Source: Hyphomicrobiales bacterium (GTDB lineage Bacteria > Pseudomonadota > Alphaproteobacteria > Rhizobiales > Rhizobiaceae). From it: a DNA stretch of 64,000 bases. The notes beneath the pieces are model-generated. The model worked only from the letters and a program-made list of their open reading frames with translations, ran no database searches and was not told the DNA's origin. Shown here piece after piece: positions 8,636-17,517 of this stretch (positions are counted from its first letter, which is position 1; every line of letters begins with the position of its first letter). A program made the position numbers and the translations under genes. The stretch spans positions 1 to 64,000 of the forward strand of contig UBQW01000043.1 in the NCBI GenBank assembly GCA_900467745.1. The letters are read 5' to 3'.

Positions 8636-8908
8636 ATGACAATCGTAAGCGTGCCCAAGGCCAATACCGAACTCTCTGAACTCCTCAGCCGTGTCGAAGC
8701 CGGCGAGGAGATTATTCTGGCACGCGACGACAAGCCGCTGGTGAAACTGGTGCCTGTCGAGACCGATAAGCAACAGGTTCGCGGTTATGGCCGCTTCGCC
8801 CACCTGCGCGACAAAATTCCGAGCGATATCTTTCTCGAGCCTATGTCAGAAGACGAACTGGCTGCGTGGGAAGGAAAATACTCATTTCCCGGCGATAACG
8901 GCGAATGA
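8636..8908 (+). CDS. Phd/YefM-family antitoxin
   Basis: The product is a 90-residue type II antitoxin. The N-terminal half (MTIVSVPKANTELSELLSRV, then EAGEEIILARDDKPLVKLVPV) is the Phd/YefM DNA-binding and dimerisation domain. The acidic C-terminal tail (EPMSEDELAAWEGKY) is of the kind that wraps the toxin. An AAAGG site precedes the ATG. The stop overlaps the toxin start as ATGA. It likely represses its own promoter in the 70-bp divergent region with DUF72. Confidence 0.85.
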   Translation: MTIVSVPKANTELSELLSRVEAGEEIILARDDKPLVKLVPVETDKQQVRGYGRFAHLRDKIPSDIFLEPMSEDELAAWEGKYSFPGDNGE

Positions 8909-9291
8909 ATATTCTGCTGGATACGCACGCATTCCTATGGTGGCTCACCGCTAATCCGAAGCTCAGTGCGAAAGCGAAGGCCGCAATCGAAGACTCGAGC
9001 GCCACACGCTATATCAGTTCCGCCACCGGATTTGAGATCACCAACAAAGTCCGCATCGGCAAGCTCGATTTTGGTCGCCCCATTGTCGAGAACTTCGATT
9101 CCATTCTTGCCGACGGCGGGTTTGCCAAATTGTCCCTTTCCATGGCTCATACTTTTCTTGCCGGTCAGATGGCCGGTGTTCACAAAGATCCCTTCGACCG
9201 CATGCTTGCCGCTCAATGCAAGCTCGAAAACCTCTCGCTCATATCGGTCGATCCTGCCTTCCGGGAATTCGGGATCGACATCGTCTGGTAA
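8905..9291 (+). CDS. PIN-domain toxin (VapC-like RNase)
   Basis: The product is a 128-residue PIN-domain ribonuclease, the toxin of the pair. It opens with the strand and first metal-binding Asp in NILLDTHAFLWWL. A central Glu lies in SSATGFEITNKVRIGKL, and later acids are in KDPFDRMLAAQ and SVDPAFREF. This is the usual constellation of PIN active sites. Translation is coupled to the antitoxin by a 4-bp overlap. It ends eight bases before the convergent uvrA stop codon. The RNA target cannot be inferred. Confidence 0.87.
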   Translation: MNILLDTHAFLWWLTANPKLSAKAKAAIEDSSATRYISSATGFEITNKVRIGKLDFGRPIVENFDSILADGGFAKLSLSMAHTFLAGQMAGVHKDPFDRMLAAQCKLENLSLISVDPAFREFGIDIVW

Positions 9292-9298
9292 CGGCGGA

Positions 9299-12220
9299 TC
9301 ACTCCGCCGCCTGCACCTTCTTCACCGGCCGCCGCTCCAGCAGTTCCTTCAGGAACTGGCCGGTATAAGACCGCTTTTCCTTGACGATCGCCTCGGGCGT
9401 GCCTGAGGCCACGATCTCGCCGCCGCCGTCGCCGCCCTCGGGGCCGAAGTCCAGCACCCAGTCGGCGGTCTTGATGACTTCGAGATTGTGCTCGATGACG
9501 ACGACCGAGTTGCCCTGATTGACCAGTTCGTGCAGCATTTCGAGCAGCTTGGCCACGTCATGGAAGTGCAGGCCTGTTGTCGGCTCGTCGAGAATGTAGA
9601 GCGTGCGGCCGGTCGAGCGCTTCGAGAGCTCCTTGGCGAGCTTGACGCGCTGGGCTTCGCCGCCCGACAGCGTATTCGCCTGCTGGCCGACCTTGATGTA
9701 GCCCAGGCCGACATCGAAGAGGGCCTGCAGCTTGTCGCGCACGGCGGGGACGGCGGCAAAGAACTCGACGCCTTCCTCGACGGTCATGTCGAGCACGTCG
9801 GCGATCGATTTCTGCTTGAAGGTGACGTCGAGCGTTTCGCGGTTGTAGCGCTTGCCGTGGCAGACGTCGCAGGTGACGTAGACGTCGGGCAAGAAGTGCA
9901 TCTCGATCTTGATGACGCCGTCGCCCTGGCAGGCTTCGCAGCGTCCGCCCTTGACGTTGAAGGAGAAGCGGCCCGGCTGGTAGCCGCGCGCCTTGGCTTC
10001 CGGCAGGCCGGCGAACCAGTCGCGGATCGGCGTGAAGGCACCGGTATAGGTGGCCGGGTTGGAGCGCGGGGTGCGGCCGATCGGCGACTGGTCGATGTCG
10101 ATGACCTTGTCGATATGTTCGAAGCCATCGATACGGTCGTGATCAGCCGGGATTTCGCGGGCGCCCATGACGCGGCGGGCGGCGGATTTGTAGAGCGTCT
10201 CGATCAGGAAGGTGGACTTGCCGCCACCGGACACACCCGTGACTGCCGTGAAGACGCCGAGTGGGATCGAAGCCGTGACGTCCTTCAAATTGTTGCCGCG
10301 GGCGCCGACGACCTTGATTTCCTTGCCCTTCTTAACCTTGCGGCGCTCTTCGGGAACGGTGACACCGAGTTCGCCCGACAGGTATTTACCGGTCAGTGAC
10401 TTCGGGTTGGCCATGATGTCCTGCGGCGTGCCGTGGGCAATCACCTGGCCGCCATGGATGCCGGCGGCGGGGCCGATATCGACGACGTCGTCAGCCTGCA
10501 GGATGGCGTCCTCATCATGCTCGACGACAATGACGGTGTTGCCGATGTCGCGCAGGTGCTTCAGCGTTTCGAGCAGGCGGGCATTGTCGCGCTGGTGCAG
10601 GCCAATCGACGGCTCGTCGAGCACGTAGAGAACGCCGGTGAGACCCGAGCCGATCTGCGAGGCCAAGCGGATGCGCTGGCTTTCGCCGCCCGAGAGCGTG
10701 CCGGAATTGCGTGAGAGGCTGAGATATTCGAGGCCGACGTCGTTCAGGAAGCGCAGGCGGTCCCTGATTTCCTTGAGGATGCGGACGGCGATCTCGTTCT
10801 GCTTGGCGTTGAAGCTATCCGGCAGCGTCTCGAACCAGTCGCGGGCGATGCGGATCGACATGTCGGTGACCTGGCCGATGTGCAGCTTGTTGACCTTCAC
10901 GGCCAATGCTTCCGGCTTCAGGCGGAAGCCGTTGCAGGACGGGCAGGGTGCGGCCGACATATAGCGCTCGATCTCCTCGCGCGCCCAGGCACTGTCGGTT
11001 TCCTTCCAGCGGCGCTCGAGGTTGGTGATGATGCCTTCGAAATTCTTGTGCGTCGTGTAGGAGCGGGCGCCGTCGACGTAGTGGAACTCGATCTTTTCCT
11101 CGGTGCCGTTGAGGATCACGTCCTGCGCCTTGGCGGAGAGATCGTTCCAGCGGGCGCCGAGCTTGAAGCCGAAATGCTTGCCGAGCGCTTCCAGCGTCTG
11201 GTTGTAATAGGGCGAGGACGACTTGGCCCATGGGGCGATGGCGCCGTCGCGTAGCGTGCGTTCCGGTTCCGGCACGATCAGGTTGGCGTCGATCTTCTGC
11301 TGCGCGCCGAGGCCGTCGCAGGTCGGGCAGGCGCCGGCCGGATTGTTGAAGGAGAACAGGCGCGGCTCGATCTCCGAAATCGTGAAACCGGAGACCGGGC
11401 AGGCGAATTTTTCCGAAAACAGAACGCGCTCGTGCGTCTCGTTGAGCGACTTGTTGGCGGAGCCGCCGGCGGCGGTTTCCTCGACCGGCAATGGCTTGTC
11501 GGCGAATTCGGCGATGGCGAGGCCGTCGGCGAGCTTCAGCGAGGTCTCCAGGCTGTCGGCCAGACGGGCCGAGACATCGGCGCGCACGACGACGCGGTCG
11601 ACGACGATATCGATGTCGTGCTTGTATTTCTTGTCGAGTGCGGGGGCATCGGCGATCTCGTAGAACTGGCCGTCAATCTTGACGCGCTGGAAGCCCTTTT
11701 TCATGAGCTCCGCGAGTTCCTTCTTATACTCACCCTTACGGCCACGCACGAGCGGGGCGAGGATGAAGAGGCGCGTACCTTCCTCGGAGGCGAGGATGCG
11801 ATCGACCATCTGGCTGACGGTCTGGCTCTCGATTGGCAGGCCGGTGGCCGGCGAATAGGGAACGCCGACGCGTGCGAAGAGCAGGCGCATGTAGTCGTAG
11901 ATCTCGGTGACAGTGCCGACCGTCGAGCGCGGGTTGCGCGAGGTCGTCTTCTGCTCGATCGAGATCGCCGGCGAGAGGCCGTCGATCTGATCGACGTCGG
12001 GCTTCTGCATCATTTCGAGGAACTGGCGGGCGTAGGCCGACAGGCTCTCGACATAGCGGCGCTGGCCCTCGGCATAAATGGTGTCGAAGGCGAGCGAGGA
12101 TTTGCCCGATCCCGACAGGCCGGTCATGACGATCAGCTTGTTGCGTGGCAGATCGAGGTCGATGCCCTTCAGATTGTGCTCGCGCGCGCCACGGATTGAA
12201 ATCGTCTTCAGTTCGCTCAT
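9299..12220 (-). CDS. uvrA: Excinuclease ABC subunit A
   Basis: The 973-residue UvrA is the damage-recognition ATPase of nucleotide excision repair. It has two ABC ATPase modules with Walker A motifs GLSGSGKSSLAFDT (near residue 33) and GVSGGGKSTFLIETL (near residue 667). Signature motifs are LSGGESQRIRLA and LSGGEAQRVKLAKEL. The Cys zinc modules are CPVSGF...CPTCDGLG and CEACQGDG...CDVCHGKRY. Length is normal for the family. A LexA-type box lies in the divergent promoter region shared with ssb, so damage induction is expected. Confidence 0.97.
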   Translation of the reverse strand: MSELKTISIRGAREHNLKGIDLDLPRNKLIVMTGLSGSGKSSLAFDTIYAEGQRRYVESLSAYARQFLEMMQKPDVDQIDGLSPAISIEQKTTSRNPRSTVGTVTEIYDYMRLLFARVGVPYSPATGLPIESQTVSQMVDRILASEEGTRLFILAPLVRGRKGEYKKELAELMKKGFQRVKIDGQFYEIADAPALDKKYKHDIDIVVDRVVVRADVSARLADSLETSLKLADGLAIAEFADKPLPVEETAAGGSANKSLNETHERVLFSEKFACPVSGFTISEIEPRLFSFNNPAGACPTCDGLGAQQKIDANLIVPEPERTLRDGAIAPWAKSSSPYYNQTLEALGKHFGFKLGARWNDLSAKAQDVILNGTEEKIEFHYVDGARSYTTHKNFEGIITNLERRWKETDSAWAREEIERYMSAAPCPSCNGFRLKPEALAVKVNKLHIGQVTDMSIRIARDWFETLPDSFNAKQNEIAVRILKEIRDRLRFLNDVGLEYLSLSRNSGTLSGGESQRIRLASQIGSGLTGVLYVLDEPSIGLHQRDNARLLETLKHLRDIGNTVIVVEHDEDAILQADDVVDIGPAAGIHGGQVIAHGTPQDIMANPKSLTGKYLSGELGVTVPEERRKVKKGKEIKVVGARGNNLKDVTASIPLGVFTAVTGVSGGGKSTFLIETLYKSAARRVMGAREIPADHDRIDGFEHIDKVIDIDQSPIGRTPRSNPATYTGAFTPIRDWFAGLPEAKARGYQPGRFSFNVKGGRCEACQGDGVIKIEMHFLPDVYVTCDVCHGKRYNRETLDVTFKQKSIADVLDMTVEEGVEFFAAVPAVRDKLQALFDVGLGYIKVGQQANTLSGGEAQRVKLAKELSKRSTGRTLYILDEPTTGLHFHDVAKLLEMLHELVNQGNSVVVIEHNLEVIKTADWVLDFGPEGGDGGGEIVASGTPEAIVKEKRSYTGQFLKELLERRPVKKVQAAE

Positions 12221-12342
12221 CGTCTTCTGCTTCTGTGCTGGAACAAGCCCCTTATTTAGTGATGCCGGCGGGCGAGTCGAGGCTCAATGTCTAGATGGTG
12301 CAAGGTTTTCGATTCGGTTGACAGGATCATAGGGATAAAATA

Positions 12343-12357
12343 GAACAAATAAAGAAC
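12343..12357. promoter_or_regulatory. LexA (SOS) operator between uvrA and ssb
   Basis: GAACAAATAAAGAAC is an exact GAAC-N7-GAAC site, which is GTTC-N7-GTTC on the other strand and is the alphaproteobacterial LexA box. It lies 122 bp upstream of the uvrA start codon and 112 bp upstream of ssb. Divergent uvrA-ssb transcription with SOS control of uvrA has been studied in Sinorhizobium meliloti. Which of the two genes responds here is inference. Confidence 0.8.
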
Positions 12358-12469
12358 AAAATTCCTTGTGGATGAACCGCTATGGACGTCCATCGCGCCG
12401 CCTCTATGGTTTAAGGTGCATCGATTGTTTCAAGCGCCGCCGGGCAGGGCGGCAGGTAGGGTTAAAAGT

Positions 12470-13030
12470 ATGGCTGGCAGCGTGAACAAGGTAATTCTGA
12501 TCGGAAACGTGGGTGCAGACCCCGAAATCCGTCGGACGCAGGACGGCCGGCCGATCGCCAACCTGCGCATCGCGACGTCGGAGACTTGGCGCGACCGCAA
12601 TTCCGGCGAGCGCCGCGAAAAGACCGAGTGGCACACCGTCGTCGTCTTCAACGAAGGCCTGTGCAAGGTTGTCGAGCAGTACGTCAAGAAGGGCGCCAAG
12701 CTTTACATCGAAGGCGCGCTGCAGACCCGCAAGTGGCAGGACCAGCAGGGCCAGGACCGCTATTCCACGGAAGTCGTGCTCCAGGGCTTCGGCTCGACAC
12801 TGACGATGCTTGATGGACGCGGCGAAGGCGGCGGCGATCGTTCTGGCGGTGGTTACGGCGGTGGCCGTGGCGGCAATGCCGGCGGTGGTGATTTCGGCGG
12901 TGGCGGCGGTTATGGCGACGATTACGGTTCGCCTTCGCAGTCGTCGGGCCGTGGCGGCTCGGGCGGCGGTTCGTCTTCCGGCGGTGGCGGCAATTTCTCG
13001 CGCGATCTCGACGACGATATTCCGTTTTGA
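12470..13030 (+). CDS. ssb: Single-stranded DNA-binding protein
   Basis: The 186-residue SSB has an N-terminal OB fold (about residues 1-112: MAGSVNKVILIGNVGADPE through VVLQGFGSTLTML). A long Gly-rich disordered linker with Ser, Tyr and Asp follows, then the acidic protein-interaction tip DDDIPF. It coats ssDNA in replication, repair and recombination. The ATG at 12470 matches the conserved SSB N-terminus; longer upstream readings do not. The linker is encoded by GGC/GGT-rich repetitive DNA at about 12825-12990. Confidence 0.97.
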   Translation: MAGSVNKVILIGNVGADPEIRRTQDGRPIANLRIATSETWRDRNSGERREKTEWHTVVVFNEGLCKVVEQYVKKGAKLYIEGALQTRKWQDQQGQDRYSTEVVLQGFGSTLTMLDGRGEGGGDRSGGGYGGGRGGNAGGGDFGGGGGYGDDYGSPSQSSGRGGSGGGSSSGGGGNFSRDLDDDIPF

Positions 13031-13056
13031 TCGGACGACAGACCGCAAGGTTTCAG

Positions 13057-13090
13057 ACGGCGCGCCTCGGGGCGCGCCGTTTGCGTTTTA
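13057..13090 (+). terminator. ssb: Terminator of ssb
   Basis: ACGGCGCGCC and GGCGCGCCGT pair perfectly around TCGG and are followed by TTTGCGTTTT. The hairpin sits 26 bases after the ssb stop codon and before the convergent MarC-family gene. Confidence 0.8.
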
Positions 13091-13099
13091 ACTGAAAGC

Positions 13100-13744
13100 T
13101 CAGACGGGCGAGGGAACGAGGTTCATCGCCGACTTGATGCCATCGACGACGAACTGGGTCGCCAAAGCGGCCAGGATGACGCCGAGCAGGCGGGTCAGGA
13201 TGGCGCGGCCGGTGACGCCGAGGAAGCGGTCCAGCCGATCGGCGATCAAGAGCGCCAGGAAGAGCAACAGCAGGCTTGCGGCGATCACGATTATCAACTG
13301 CGCCAGTTCGAAGGCCGTCTGCATCGAGCCCGCGATCAGGATGGTCGCGGAGATCGCGCCTGGTCCCGAGATCAGCGGGATGGCCAGCGGGAAGACGGCG
13401 ATGTTCTGGATGTGGTCGACGGTGATCGCGGCCGTGCCTGTCTTCTCCTTGCGGTCCTGGCGCTTCTCGAACACCATTTCAAAGGCGATCCAGAAGAGCA
13501 GCAGGCCGCCAGCGATGCGGAAGGCGCCGATCGAGATGCCGAGCACGCCAAGCACGCTCGATCCGAAGAGCGCGAAGACGGCGAGAATGATGAAAGCGAT
13601 GATCGTGCCGCGCAACGCCACCTGCTTGCGCTGGGCTCTGCTCATGCCAACGGTGAGGCCGAGAAAGATCGGCGCGAGACCCGGCGGATCGATCGTGACG
13701 AGCAGGGTTGTGAAGGCGTTGATCAGTTGGTCGGCGCTTGCCAT
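13100..13744 (-). CDS. MarC family integral membrane protein
   Basis: The product is a 214-residue polytopic inner-membrane protein of the MarC family, with six predicted hydrophobic segments. Family landmarks are an N-terminal TTLLVTIDPPGLAPIFLGLT and FPLAIPLISGPGAISATI. MarC proteins were once linked to antibiotic resistance, but that role is not supported. The transported molecule, if any, is unknown. The tandem ATGs at 13747/13744 follow GGAGA; I chose the second for spacing. It is divergent from gyrA, separated by about 225 bp. Confidence 0.85.
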   Translation of the reverse strand: MASADQLINAFTTLLVTIDPPGLAPIFLGLTVGMSRAQRKQVALRGTIIAFIILAVFALFGSSVLGVLGISIGAFRIAGGLLLFWIAFEMVFEKRQDRKEKTGTAAITVDHIQNIAVFPLAIPLISGPGAISATILIAGSMQTAFELAQLIIVIAASLLLLFLALLIADRLDRFLGVTGRAILTRLLGVILAALATQFVVDGIKSAMNLVPSPV

Positions 13745-13969
13745 CATGTCTCCGTATGCCCATATCCGGGCTTGGTTTTCGCGCGATTGTGATGTGGGCA
13801 AACCGATTTTGCAAATGGCGCGGCGTGCGTGGTGGCGATTGGGGCCGATAAGCCTCGTTTTGCCCTGATTAGACCGTAAAAGCCTGTTCAAAACTTCCTG
13901 CAAAATTGGCTTAGGAACAGCCTTTCCGCTATAAATCTTCAAGTGATTCTAGAAGAGATGTGATCCATT

Positions 13970-16783
13970 TTGACTGAGCAAACACCCCCCGGCGGCGGGA
14001 AGCTCCCGCCAGGCATCGAGCCCATCTCCATTATGGAGGAAATGCAGCGGTCGTATCTCGATTACGCGATGAGCGTTATCGTCAGCCGCGCGCTTCCTGA
14101 CGTGCGCGACGGCCTCAAGCCCGTGCACCGGCGCATCCTCTACGGCATGTCCGAGCTCGGCATCGACTGGAACAAGAAATACGTCAAATGCGCCCGCGTG
14201 ACCGGGGACGTGATGGGTAAATACCATCCGCACGGCAACACCGCGATCTACGACGCGCTGGCGCGTATGGCGCAGGACTGGTCTCTTCGCCTTCCTCTCA
14301 TCGACGGCCAGGGCAACTTTGGCTCCGTCGACGGCGATCCGCCGGCGGCCGAACGCTACACGGAATGCCGCCTCGAGAAGGCCGCGCATTCGCTGCTTGA
14401 CGATCTCGACAAGGAAACGGTCGATTTCCGCGACAACTACGACGGCACGCTATCCGAGCCCGTGGTCGTTCCCGCGAAATTCCCGAACCTGCTCGTCAAC
14501 GGCGCCGGCGGTATCGCCGTCGGCATGGCGACCAATATTCCGCCGCACAATCTCGTCGAAGTCATCAATGGCTGTATCGCGCTGATTGACGATCCGGCGA
14601 TCGAACTGCCCGAGATGATGCAGATCATTCCGGGTCCCGATTTCCCGACCGGCGCCAAGATCCTCGGCCGTTCCGGCATCCGCTCGGCCTACGAGACGGG
14701 CCGTGGCTCGGTGATCATGCGCGGTGTCGCGACGATCGAGCCGATGCGCGGCGACCGCGAGCAGATTATCATCACCGAGATCCCGTATCAGGTGAACAAG
14801 TCGACGATGATCGAAAAGATGGCCGAGCTGGTGCGCGACAAGCGCATCGAAGGCATCTCCGACCTGCGCGACGAATCCGACCGTCAGGGCTACCGCGTCG
14901 TCGTCGAGCTGAAGCGCGACGCCAATGCCGACGTGATCCTCAACCAGCTCTATCGCTACACGCCGCTGCAGACCTCGTTCGGCTGCAACATGGTGGCGCT
15001 CAACGGCGGCAAGCCGGAGCAGTTGCAGCTGCTCGACATGCTGCGCGCCTTCGTTTCGTTCCGTGAGGAAGTTGTTAGCCGGCGTACAAAGTTCCTGCTG
15101 CGCAAGGCTCGCGAGCGCGCGCACGTCTTGGTCGGTCTGGCGATTGCTGTCGCCAATATCGACGAAGTCATCCGCGTCATCCGCCAAGCGCCGGATCCGC
15201 AGTCGGCCCGCGAAGAGCTGATGACCCGCCGCTGGCCGGCGCATGACGTCGAAAGCCTGATCCGCCTGATCGACGATCCGCGTCACCGCATCAACGAAGA
15301 CATGACCTACAACCTCTCGGAAGAGCAGGCACGGGCCATTCTCGAGCTGCGTCTCGCCCGTCTGACGGCCCTTGGTCGTGACGAAATCGGCGACGAACTC
15401 AACAAGATCGGCGAGGAAATCAAGGATTACCTCGATATCCTGTCGTCGCGCGTGCGCATCCAGTCGATCGTCAAGGACGAGCTTGCTGCTGTCCGCGACG
15501 AGTTCGGCACGCCGCGCCGCACCGAGATCATGGATGGCGGCCTCGAGATGGACGATGAAGATCTCATCGCCCGCGAGGACATGGTCGTCACCGTCTCGCA
15601 TCTCGGCTACATCAAGCGTGTGCCGCTGACGACCTACCGTGCGCAGCGCCGCGGCGGCAAGGGTCGCTCCGGCATGACCACGCGTGACGAAGACTTCGTT
15701 AGCCAGCTATTCGTGCTCAACACGCATACGCCGGTTCTGTTCTTCTCCTCGCGCGGTATCGTCTACAAGGAAAAGGTCTATCGTCTGCCGATCGGCACGC
15801 CGACCTCGCGCGGCAAGGCGATGATCAACATGCTGCCGCTCGCCCCAGGCGAGCGCATCACCACCATCCTGCCGCTGCCGGAGGACGAGGACAGCTGGGC
15901 AACGCTCGACGTGATGTTCTCGACGACGCGCGGCACCGTGCGCCGCAACAAGCTCAGCGACTTCGTCCAGGTCAACCGCAATGGCAAGATCGCGATGAAG
16001 CTCGAAGAAGAGGGCGACGAAATCCTCTCCGTTGAGACCTGCACCGAGCGTGACGACGTGCTGCTGACGACGGCGCTCGGCCAGTGCATCCGCTTTGCGG
16101 TCGATGACGTCCGCGTCTTTGCGGGCCGCAACTCGATCGGCGTACGAGGGATCAACCTCGGCGATAACGACCGCATCATCTCGATGACGATCGTCGGCCA
16201 CGTCGATGCCGAGCCGTGGGAGCGCGCCGCCTATCTGAAGCGCGCCGCCAACGAGCGTCGCCTGACGACGGGCGAGGCGGAAGAAATCGCGCTGGTTGGC
16301 GAGGAAGTCACCGAAGAGGGACAGCTGAGCGACGAGCGCTACGAAGAGCTGAAGGCACGCGAACAGTACGTGCTGACGGTTTCCGAGAAGGGCTACGGCA
16401 AGCGGTCTTCCTCCTACGACTTCCGCATCTCCGGCCGCGGCGGCAAGGGCATCCGTGCCACCGATACGTCGAAGACGGGCGAGATCGGCGAACTCGTCGC
16501 TGCCTTCCCTGTCGATGACAACGACCAGATCATGCTGGTTTCGGATGGCGGTCAGCTGATCCGCGTGCCGGTCGGCGGCATCCGCATCGCCAGCCGCGCG
16601 ACCAAGGGCGTGACCATCTTCTCGACTGCCAAGGACGAGAAGGTCGTGTCGGTCGAGCGCATCCGCGATCCGGAAGACGAGGTCGAGGAAGGTGCCGAGA
16701 ACGGCGAGGAAACCGCCGTTGTGCCGGGCGAAGAGCCGGCCGCAGAGGCGGGCGACGAAACGCCGCCGAACGCCGAGGCGTAA
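13970..16783 (+). CDS. gyrA: DNA gyrase subunit A
   Basis: The 937-residue GyrA is the breakage-reunion subunit of DNA gyrase. The catalytic tyrosine is Y130 in ERYTECRL. The quinolone region reads HPHGNTAIYDALARMAQDW. The GyrA box is AQRRGGKGRSG in the C-terminal beta-pinwheel. An insertion of about 35 residues (AANERRLTTGEAEEIALVGE region) interrupts the pinwheel, as in other alphaproteobacteria, and the tail is acidic. The start is TTG; an ATG four codons earlier is followed at once by a stop. Thr91 and Asn90 replace the E. coli Ser83 and Asp82 positions. Confidence 0.97.
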   Translation: MTEQTPPGGGKLPPGIEPISIMEEMQRSYLDYAMSVIVSRALPDVRDGLKPVHRRILYGMSELGIDWNKKYVKCARVTGDVMGKYHPHGNTAIYDALARMAQDWSLRLPLIDGQGNFGSVDGDPPAAERYTECRLEKAAHSLLDDLDKETVDFRDNYDGTLSEPVVVPAKFPNLLVNGAGGIAVGMATNIPPHNLVEVINGCIALIDDPAIELPEMMQIIPGPDFPTGAKILGRSGIRSAYETGRGSVIMRGVATIEPMRGDREQIIITEIPYQVNKSTMIEKMAELVRDKRIEGISDLRDESDRQGYRVVVELKRDANADVILNQLYRYTPLQTSFGCNMVALNGGKPEQLQLLDMLRAFVSFREEVVSRRTKFLLRKARERAHVLVGLAIAVANIDEVIRVIRQAPDPQSAREELMTRRWPAHDVESLIRLIDDPRHRINEDMTYNLSEEQARAILELRLARLTALGRDEIGDELNKIGEEIKDYLDILSSRVRIQSIVKDELAAVRDEFGTPRRTEIMDGGLEMDDEDLIAREDMVVTVSHLGYIKRVPLTTYRAQRRGGKGRSGMTTRDEDFVSQLFVLNTHTPVLFFSSRGIVYKEKVYRLPIGTPTSRGKAMINMLPLAPGERITTILPLPEDEDSWATLDVMFSTTRGTVRRNKLSDFVQVNRNGKIAMKLEEEGDEILSVETCTERDDVLLTTALGQCIRFAVDDVRVFAGRNSIGVRGINLGDNDRIISMTIVGHVDAEPWERAAYLKRAANERRLTTGEAEEIALVGEEVTEEGQLSDERYEELKAREQYVLTVSEKGYGKRSSSYDFRISGRGGKGIRATDTSKTGEIGELVAAFPVDDNDQIMLVSDGGQLIRVPVGGIRIASRATKGVTIFSTAKDEKVVSVERIRDPEDEVEEGAENGEETAVVPGEEPAAEAGDETPPNAEA

Positions 16784-16830
16784 GAGTTTCCGCGCACCGG
16801 TTTTCGGTGAGTGGATATGAATTGAAGAGA

Positions 16831-16864
16831 AGGGCCGAACCTTATGGGTTCGGCCCTTTTTGTT
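16831..16864 (+). terminator. gyrA: Rho-independent terminator of gyrA
   Basis: AGGGCCGAACC, TTAT, then GGTTCGGCCCT forms a strong stem and is followed by TTTTTG. It lies 48 bases after the gyrA stop codon. Confidence 0.9.
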
Positions 16865-17082
16865 TGAGTTGCGTAGGCCTTGGCGTAGCTCCCCTGCAAG
16901 GTCATCTGCACGAATGTCGATGGCTCCGCTGATAGCAAAAGGGCAGTTTTTCTTGGTAAATCCTTGGGTTGCAGTCCTCGTTGTTTTTGGTGAATATTCC
17001 TCAGTATGCAACCAAATGGCGATTCGTTGGCATGATGGAGGATCTGCCCGACGATCGCCTAAGGGCCGGTGAGGAGGATTCA

Positions 17083-17394
17083 ATGCACCCGTATTTGCTG
17101 CAATCGCAAGAGACCGCTCGAGCCTCCGATCGACTTGAAGTGGTCGACGCCGGGCAGAAGCGGATGCTCGTCATATCGGCCGCGAGAGCGATCCATCGCA
17201 TGCATGCCGAACTGGGCATCGATCTCGCCCAGAGCGACTTGCGGCGTGGCCATATCGTCTACGACCTCGCGGAACTTGCAACGCTGATCGATGACGGCGT
17301 GCCGGATCATGTGGTGGCATCCGGGCTGAAGGAGGCGGCTGAGGTAATAGCAATTCTTTGCCATTTGCTGACGGAGAATGCCGCCGCGGAGTGA
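17083..17394 (+). CDS. Small conserved-type hypothetical protein
   Basis: The product is a 103-residue soluble, mostly helical protein with no signal peptide or membrane segment that I recognise. It contains KRMLVISAARAIHRMHAELG followed by DLAELATLIDDGVPDHV. A GAGGAGG ribosome-binding site in front of the ATG at 17083, and a shared terminator just downstream, support a real gene. In-frame ATGs further upstream lack a ribosome-binding site. Function is unknown. Confidence 0.6.
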   Translation: MHPYLLQSQETARASDRLEVVDAGQKRMLVISAARAIHRMHAELGIDLAQSDLRRGHIVYDLAELATLIDDGVPDHVVASGLKEAAEVIAILCHLLTENAAAE

Positions 17395-17464
17395 GTTTCC
17401 GGCGCCGTTGTCTCGTGCGGCGGTGGTCGCGGACATTGAGCGCTCGGCCCAAACCAACAAAACA

Positions 17465-17498
17465 AAAAAGGCCGCATCGTTTCCGACGCGGCCTTTTT
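17465..17498. terminator. Bidirectional terminator between the small ORF and the GPR-like gene
   Basis: AAAAAGGCCGC and GCGGCCTTTTT flank a 12-base middle that can extend the stem (TCG/CGA). The A and T tracts give a U-run on both strands, so it can serve both convergent genes. Confidence 0.85.
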
Positions 17499-17517
17499 GT
17501 TTGTCTCTCGTTCCGCC

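Noticed and set aside
12825..12990. GGC/GGT-rich repeats in ssb as a possible mobile or CRISPR-like array
   Set aside because: They are in frame and encode the normal Gly-rich linker of SSB; there are no unique spacers of constant length.
13970..13972. Using the ATG at 13958 as the gyrA start
   Set aside because: It is followed immediately by TGA in frame, so TTG at 13970 is the first possible start consistent with the GyrA N-terminus.
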